A stretch of DNA of 26,792 nucleotides, taken from positions 1 through 26,792 of the forward strand of contig CALBKB010000061.1 of NCBI GenBank assembly GCA_937892635.1, written 5' to 3'. Numbering within the stretch: position 1 is the first letter of the stretch; the number at the start of each line of letters is the position of its first letter. The notes under the pieces are model-generated. The model was not told the DNA's origin, made no database searches, and worked only from the letters and a program-made list of their open reading frames with translations. Shown piece after piece: positions 22,868-26,792 of the stretch. This DNA is from an uncultured Clostridia bacterium. Lineage in GTDB: Bacteria; Bacillota; Clostridia; Oscillospirales; UMGS1783. The position numbers and the translations under genes are program-made.

Positions 22868-24211
22868 ATGGGAAAGTATTTCGGAACGGACGGATTTCGC
22901 GGAGAGGCCAACCGTGACCTGACGGCATGGCATGCCTATCAGGTGGGGCGGTATTTGGGCTGGTACTACGGGCAGGATCACAAGTGCAAGGTGGCCATCG
23001 GCAAGGACACGCGGCGCAGCAGTTACATGCTGGAAGATGCGCTGTCGGCGGGCTTGGTGGCGTCGGGTGCCGACGTTTATCTGCTGCACGTGACCACGAC
23101 GCCCAGCGTATCCTACGTGGTGGCGACCGAGGATTTTGATTGCGGTATCATGATTTCGGCGTCGCATAATCCCTTTTATGATAACGGCATCAAGTTGATC
23201 AATGCCCAGGGCGAGAAGATGGAGCAAGAGGTCATTGATGAGGTTGAGAAGTATATTGACGGGATCATTCCCGAATTGCCGCTGGCGGCGCGCAGCGGTA
23301 TCGGGCGCACCGTTGACTATGCGGCGGGACGTAATCGGTACGTGGGCTATTTGATTTCGCTGGCGCGCAACTCCTTTAAGGGCATGCGTGTGGGTCTGGA
23401 CTGCGCCAACGGCAGCACCTGGCAGATTGCCAAGAGCGTCTTTGACGCGCTGGGCGCCAAGACTTACGTCATCGGCGACGCCCCCGACGGACTCAATATC
23501 AACAACGGCGTGGGCTCGACGCATATCGAGGCCTTGCAGGCGTTGGTGGTTGAGCAGGGGCTGGACGTTGGCTTTGCCTTTGACGGCGATGCCGATCGCT
23601 GTTTGGCGGTGGATAAGACGGGGCGCATCATTGACGGCGACCTGATCCTCTACATTTTCGGCGTGAACATGAAGATGCGCGACAAATTGCCCGGCAACAC
23701 GGTGGTAACCACCATCATGTCCAACTTCGGCCTGTATAAGGCGCTGGACAAGGCGGGCATTGACTATGAAAAGACGGCGGTGGGCGACAAGTACGTCTAC
23801 GCCTGTATGAAAGAGAAGGGCTTTGGTGTCGGCGGCGAGCAGAGCGGCCACATCATTTTGAGCAAGTATGCCACCACCGGAGACGGTCTGTTGACGGCCA
23901 TCAAACTGATGGACGTGGTGATGGATACCCACAAGTCGTTGGGCGAGCTGGCGGAGCCGGTGACCGTTTATCCGCAGAAGCTGACCAACGTGCGCGTGAC
24001 CGATAAGGCGACCACCCGTGCCGATGCCGACGTGCAGGCGGCGGTGGCGGCGGCCGAGGCGAGCCTGGGCGCTGACGGACGGGTGCTGGTGCGCGAGAGC
24101 GGCACCGAGCCGGTCATTCGCGTTATGGCCGAAGCGCCGACCGACGAGCAGTGCGCCGCGGCGGTGGACAGCATCGTCAAGGTTATTACCGAGAAGGGGT
24201 ATGCCCAATGA
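22868..24211 (+). CDS. glmM: Phosphoglucosamine mutase
   Basis: The 447-residue enzyme begins MGKYFGTDGFRGEAN. It has the phosphoserine loop ISASHNPFYDNGIK (active Ser99), the Mg2+ loop DGDADR (239-244), the sugar-specificity loop GGEQSGH (322-328) and the phosphate-binding RESGTEP (409-415). These identify GlmM, which interconverts glucosamine-6-phosphate and glucosamine-1-phosphate for UDP-GlcNAc, hence peptidoglycan. The ATG at 22868 has GGAGG 9 bases upstream. The stop overlaps the next start as ATGA. It has a perfect promoter, fitting an essential cell-wall gene. Confidence 0.96.
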   Translation: MGKYFGTDGFRGEANRDLTAWHAYQVGRYLGWYYGQDHKCKVAIGKDTRRSSYMLEDALSAGLVASGADVYLLHVTTTPSVSYVVATEDFDCGIMISASHNPFYDNGIKLINAQGEKMEQEVIDEVEKYIDGIIPELPLAARSGIGRTVDYAAGRNRYVGYLISLARNSFKGMRVGLDCANGSTWQIAKSVFDALGAKTYVIGDAPDGLNINNGVGSTHIEALQALVVEQGLDVGFAFDGDADRCLAVDKTGRIIDGDLILYIFGVNMKMRDKLPGNTVVTTIMSNFGLYKALDKAGIDYEKTAVGDKYVYACMKEKGFGVGGEQSGHIILSKYATTGDGLLTAIKLMDVVMDTHKSLGELAEPVTVYPQKLTNVRVTDKATTRADADVQAAVAAAEASLGADGRVLVRESGTEPVIRVMAEAPTDEQCAAAVDSIVKVITEKGYAQ

Positions 24212-24858
24212 AAACACGCGAACTGTTTGATGTAAGCGGCAGCATTGCCGCCCCCTTATTGGAAGGGTGTGAATATCCCTGGCAGGCGTTGGCCTCCATT
24301 AAATCCTTTATTTTGGAAGTGGGACCGACGCTGGGCGAGGAGTTTGAGCAGGTGGGCGAGGACGTTTGGATCGCCAAGGACGCCAAGGTAGCGCCGACGG
24401 CCAGCATAACGGGGCCTTGCATCATTGATCGCGGTGCCGAGGTGCGGCATTGTGCCTTCATCCGCGGCTCGGCCATTGTGGGCAAGGGTGCCACGGTGGG
24501 TAACTCGACCGAACTGAAAAACTGCATCCTGTTTGACAAGGCGCAGGCGCCCCACTACAACTACATCGGCGACTCGATTTTGGGCATTCGTTCCCATTTG
24601 GGGGCGGGGGCTATCACCTCCAACCTCAAGAGTGACGGCAGTAACATCGTCATCAAGGCGCAGCCGCCCATCGAAACGGGCTTGCGCAAGATCGGCGCCA
24701 TGGTGGGCGATTACACCGAGGTGGGCTGCGGCAGCGTGCTCAACCCCGGCTCGGTGATCGGCAAGCATTGTCAGCTTTATCCGCTGTCGATGTTCCGCGG
24801 AGTGCTGGAAGAAAACAGCATATACAAAACACAAGGTGAAATTGCAAAAAAAAGATGA
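24208..24858 (+). CDS. Left-handed beta-helix acyltransferase, GlmU C-domain-like
   Basis: The 216-residue protein has a short N-terminal helical part (about 1-50) and then hexapeptide repeats forming a left-handed beta-helix (about 55-200). The repeat sequence ITGPCIIDRGAEVRHCAFIRGSAIVGKGATVG is typical, with the later KAQAPHYNYIGDSILG and LGAGAITSNLKSDG blocks resembling the GlmU acetyltransferase domain. There is no nucleotidyltransferase domain. Proteins of this form are often labelled UDP-GlcNAc pyrophosphorylase in databases, but only an acetyltransferase fold is visible. Coupled to glmM by an ATGA overlap, it may acetylate glucosamine-1-phosphate; that is inference. Its stop lies inside the following terminator. 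Confidence 0.85.
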   Translation: MKTRELFDVSGSIAAPLLEGCEYPWQALASIKSFILEVGPTLGEEFEQVGEDVWIAKDAKVAPTASITGPCIIDRGAEVRHCAFIRGSAIVGKGATVGNSTELKNCILFDKAQAPHYNYIGDSILGIRSHLGAGAITSNLKSDGSNIVIKAQPPIETGLRKIGAMVGDYTEVGCGSVLNPGSVIGKHCQLYPLSMFRGVLEENSIYKTQGEIAKKR

Positions 24859-24879
24859 GGCATCTGCCTCATCTTTTTT
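24854..24879. terminator. Bidirectional terminator between the glmM and PHP-mscL operons
   Basis: An 8-bp stem (GATGAGGC / GCCTCATC) with an ATCT loop at 24854-24873 is flanked by eight A on the left and six T on the right. The TGA stop of the plus-strand gene (24856-24858) is inside the left arm, and the minus-strand stop begins at 24878. Confidence 0.93.
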
Positions 24880-25600
24880 ATCCTTCGATGCGAGTAAGCT
24901 CGTGGTTGTGCCCGGCGATATAGCGGGCCATGTCGTAGCCGTTGTCGATATCGGTGGGCAGCCACAGTCCGCCGCGCCCGACGTTGTTGGGGGCGTGGGC
25001 GTCCGAGCCGCTGAGCATCAGACAGCCGCGCTTTCGGGCTTCTTCGAGCACGAGGGTGTTGCGGTTGCGCTCCTCGCCGCCGTTGCCGTTGTAGACTTCC
25101 AGACCGTCGATCTGGTCGTGGCGTTGGAGCTGCAGGTTTTTGCGCAGGGGGTGTGCCTGATACAGGGGGAGCCCATACTGATTGACGGCCGCTTTGAGCT
25201 GGGGCAGGGTGTAGGTTTGGATGTTCTTATGAGCCAGCAGGAACTCCTTATCCACGCCCAGCAGCAGATAGTCCTCAGGACCCTGTTCGAGGGTGAGCTC
25301 GACGCCGAGGAAGACTCTCAGACCCAGCGCCTCGCCGATCAGCTTGGCGGTGTCGTAGCCGCGCAAATAGCGGGTAACGATTTGCGGCCAGGTGAGGGAG
25401 AGGTGGAAATAGTCGTTGGTATCGGAAGCGAAGTGAGCCAGGGCGTAGGGGGATAGGTGATCGGTGACGAAGACACCGCCGTAGCCCTTGTCGGCATAGG
25501 CCGCCATCATATCGGCGGCGTCGCATTGACCGCAGGGGCTGACCTCGCGGGTGTGCATATGGGTTTCAAAAGGGGCAAAGCCTTGGTGGTTGCGGATCAT
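24878..25600 (-). CDS. PHP-family metal-dependent phosphoesterase
   Basis: The 240-residue protein has PHP-domain metal ligands: ETHMHT (His14, His16), VTDHLSP, an internal GVELTL, YQAHP and the C-terminal GSDAHAP. PHP enzymes hydrolyse phosphoesters such as nucleotides, histidinol phosphate or oligonucleotides; the substrate here is not evident. The ATG at 25600 overlaps the mscL stop as ATGA, so translation is coupled; there is no strong ribosome site. A longer form to 25630 would run into mscL. The convergent glmM operon shares its terminator. Confidence 0.87.
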   Translation of the reverse strand: MIRNHQGFAPFETHMHTREVSPCGQCDAADMMAAYADKGYGGVFVTDHLSPYALAHFASDTNDYFHLSLTWPQIVTRYLRGYDTAKLIGEALGLRVFLGVELTLEQGPEDYLLLGVDKEFLLAHKNIQTYTLPQLKAAVNQYGLPLYQAHPLRKNLQLQRHDQIDGLEVYNGNGGEERNRNTLVLEEARKRGCLMLSGSDAHAPNNVGRGGLWLPTDIDNGYDMARYIAGHNHELTRIEG

Positions 25601-26055
25601 TGTTCCAGGTCGGCGGTGCAATGCGGGCACTTGGTGGCCGCGATGGCGATTTCCGAGCGGCAGAAGGGGCAGACCTTGGTGATGGGCTCGGCAGGGGCCG
25701 GTTCGGGCTTCTTACGCAGGTTGGCCAGGGAGTTCATGGTTTTGATCAGGGCGAAGATGACCACCGACATGAGCAGGAAGTTGATAATACCCGAGATAAA
25801 GTTGCCGTAGTTAAGGGTGGCGACGCCGGCCTCTTTGGCGGCGGCGACCGTTTCATAGGTGTTGCCGTCGAGGGCGAGGAAGAGGTTGGTGAAATCCATT
25901 TTGCCGGTGAGCAGGGTCAGGCAGGGCATGATGATATCATTGACCAGCGAGTCGATGATGGCCTTGAAGGCAGCGCCGATGATAACACCAACGGCCATAT
26001 CCAGCACGTTGCCGCGGCTGATGAATTCCTTGAATTCTTTGAGTAATTTTTTCAT
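25597..26055 (-). CDS. mscL: Large-conductance mechanosensitive channel MscL with zinc-ribbon tail
   Basis: The 152-residue protein begins MKKLLKEFKEFISRGNVLDMAVGVIIGAAFKAIIDSLVNDIIMP, the MscL N-terminal helix and first transmembrane segment. It has a periplasmic loop, then a second helix NFLLMSVVIFALIKTMN. It opens under membrane tension to release solutes during hypo-osmotic shock. After the channel comes a Pro/Ala linker and a CPFC-x10-CPHC zinc ribbon (Cys129-Cys146), seen in other Clostridia. The ATG at 26055 has AAGGAG 8 bases upstream, preferred over the GTG at 26064. It is co-transcribed with the PHP gene. Confidence 0.94.
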   Translation of the reverse strand: MKKLLKEFKEFISRGNVLDMAVGVIIGAAFKAIIDSLVNDIIMPCLTLLTGKMDFTNLFLALDGNTYETVAAAKEAGVATLNYGNFISGIINFLLMSVVIFALIKTMNSLANLRKKPEPAPAEPITKVCPFCRSEIAIAATKCPHCTADLEQ

Positions 26056-26078
26056 TTTACACACTCCTTTTTTCTTTC

Positions 26079-26107
26079 AGTATAACAAAGAACGATTGTT
26101 TTTACAA
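26079..26107 (-). promoter_or_regulatory. Promoter of the mscL operon
   Basis: On the minus strand TTGTAA (26102-26107), 17 bases, then TATACT (26079-26084). The -10 box matches 5 of 6 and the -35 box 4 of 6. Confidence 0.75.
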
Positions 26108-26144
26108 GAAAATTATGATAGGATAGACAAAAAGGAGTGAGGAT

Positions 26145-26792
26145 ATGGAATTATTACGGGCCATAGCCGCGGTGCGCACGCCGCTGGGCGAGAGAATATG
26201 GCAGGCGGTCACGCTGTTGGGGGAAGAGACCGTTATCGTCGTGGTGCTTTGCCTGCTGTTTTGGTGTGTCAATAAAAATCTTTCCTATAAAATAGGTATG
26301 ACCTTTTTTCTGGGCGGCTTGATGACGCAGGGGCTGAAGATCACCTTTCAGATCCCGCGGCCTTGGGTGATCGACCCGAATTTTCGTCCCGTGGGCTCGG
26401 CCATTGAGGCGGCGACGGGGTTTTCCTTCCCCTCGGGGCATACCACCTCGGGCGGGTCCCTCTTTTTCCCGTTGGCGCTGGCGTCGCGGCGGTGGTGGTG
26501 GCGGCTTCTGTGGGGGCTTGTGCCGCTAGCCGTTGGGTTTTCGCGGCTGTATCTGGGCGTGCATACCCCGCTGGATGTGGGCGTTTCGCTGGTGACCGGT
26601 CCCATCATTGTGATCGTGCTGAACCTGCTGATGGTTTTGACCACACTCTTCAGCAAGCTGATGGATCACTTTAAATTCTTCTCCTTGAAGCCCGTGTGCG
26701 TGCTGCTGGTGCTGGTGGGGCTCACCATTTTCTCTCGACAGCTTCTGATCTTGTATTCTCCCGTTACAGCCCTTACCATGGGGTTCATCTGC
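26145..26792 (+). CDS. PAP2-family phosphatase, N-terminal part (3' end outside window)
   Basis: The frame is open from the ATG at 26145 to the window edge (216 codons). It has the three PAP2 motifs: KITFQIPRP (the K-x6-RP motif), FSFPSGHTT, and SRLYLGVHTPLDV, between transmembrane segments. These enzymes dephosphorylate lipid phosphates, for example undecaprenyl pyrophosphate or phosphatidic acid, at the outer face of the membrane. The ATG has AAGGAG (26132-26137) 7 bases upstream. It is divergent from mscL. I see no clear promoter of its own in the short gap. The C terminus continues hydrophobic at the edge. Confidence 0.9.
   Translation, partial: MELLRAIAAVRTPLGERIWQAVTLLGEETVIVVVLCLLFWCVNKNLSYKIGMTFFLGGLMTQGLKITFQIPRPWVIDPNFRPVGSAIEAATGFSFPSGHTTSGGSLFFPLALASRRWWWRLLWGLVPLAVGFSRLYLGVHTPLDVGVSLVTGPIIVIVLNLLMVLTTLFSKLMDHFKFFSLKPVCVLLVLVGLTIFSRQLLILYSPVTALTMGFIC

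Noticed and set aside
22850..24217. 455-codon minus-strand frame opposite glmM
   Set aside because: glmM has all its catalytic motifs on the plus strand with a perfect promoter. The antisense product has no recognisable family.
1..26792. Mobile element, CRISPR array, tRNA or rRNA genes
   Set aside because: No transposase or integrase, no regularly spaced repeats, and no tRNA-like or rRNA-like sequence was seen by reading.

Overview
The window looks like chromosomal DNA of a Gram-positive, low-GC-lineage anaerobe (Clostridia/Bacillota, probably an uncultured gut-type member) whose coding regions are nonetheless fairly GC-rich. The reasons are strong AGGAGG-type ribosome sites, sigma-A promoters of TTGACA-17-TATAAT type, lipoboxes without outer-membrane genes, FemAB cross-bridge enzymes, RNase Y, and Bacillota-typical families of unknown role (DUF3842, the YerB-like DUF3048). 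I see no rRNA, tRNA, CRISPR array, insertion sequence or phage gene. The content is mainly core and transport functions, packed tightly.

Layout. 1-2890: the tail of an SDR oxidoreductase and two overlapping FemAB-type peptidoglycan-bridge transferases. 2890-4937 (minus): a WG-like lipoprotein followed by a PstS-like lipoprotein, behind one promoter. 5074-7463 (plus): dCMP deaminase, inorganic pyrophosphatase, DUF3842 protein and a shortened Leu-binding-type lipoprotein, all overlapping or nearly so. 7465-12817 (minus): a complete branched-chain amino acid ABC transporter, livJ-livH-livM-livG-livF, with a small membrane exporter-like gene attached at the end. livJ has a perfect consensus promoter, and stem-loops separate it from the permease genes. 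12858-14022 (plus): a DUF3048 lipoprotein. 14057-15875 (plus): rny (RNase Y) behind a roughly 200-nt leader that contains an intrinsic terminator.

15873-16270 (minus): a small SLOG-fold protein. 16306-17029 (plus): a ZIP metal transporter. 17031-19386 (minus): two overlapping CNNM/CorC-type membrane proteins. 19487-20242 (plus): a CPBP intramembrane protease. 20228-22068 (plus): a Na+/phosphate cotransporter with a PhoU-like tail. 22052-22781 (minus): a Pr6Pr-type membrane protein. 22792-24879 (plus): glmM plus a left-handed beta-helix acyltransferase, an amino-sugar activation pair. 24878-26107 (minus): mscL with a zinc-ribbon tail, translationally coupled to a PHP-family phosphoesterase. 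26145-end (plus): a PAP2 phosphatase cut by the window edge.

Functional themes are cell-wall precursor supply (FemAB pair, GlmM pair, PAP2), phosphate handling (PstS-like, Na/Pi transporter, pyrophosphatase) and branched-chain amino acid uptake. Convergent gene pairs repeatedly share one bidirectional terminator, three times with a stop codon inside the hairpin. I found no clear novel defence or mobile system. The best leads are the RNase Y leader attenuator, the shortened orphan Leu-binding lipoprotein next to DUF3842, the lipoprotein pair without a permease, and the mscL-PHP coupling.
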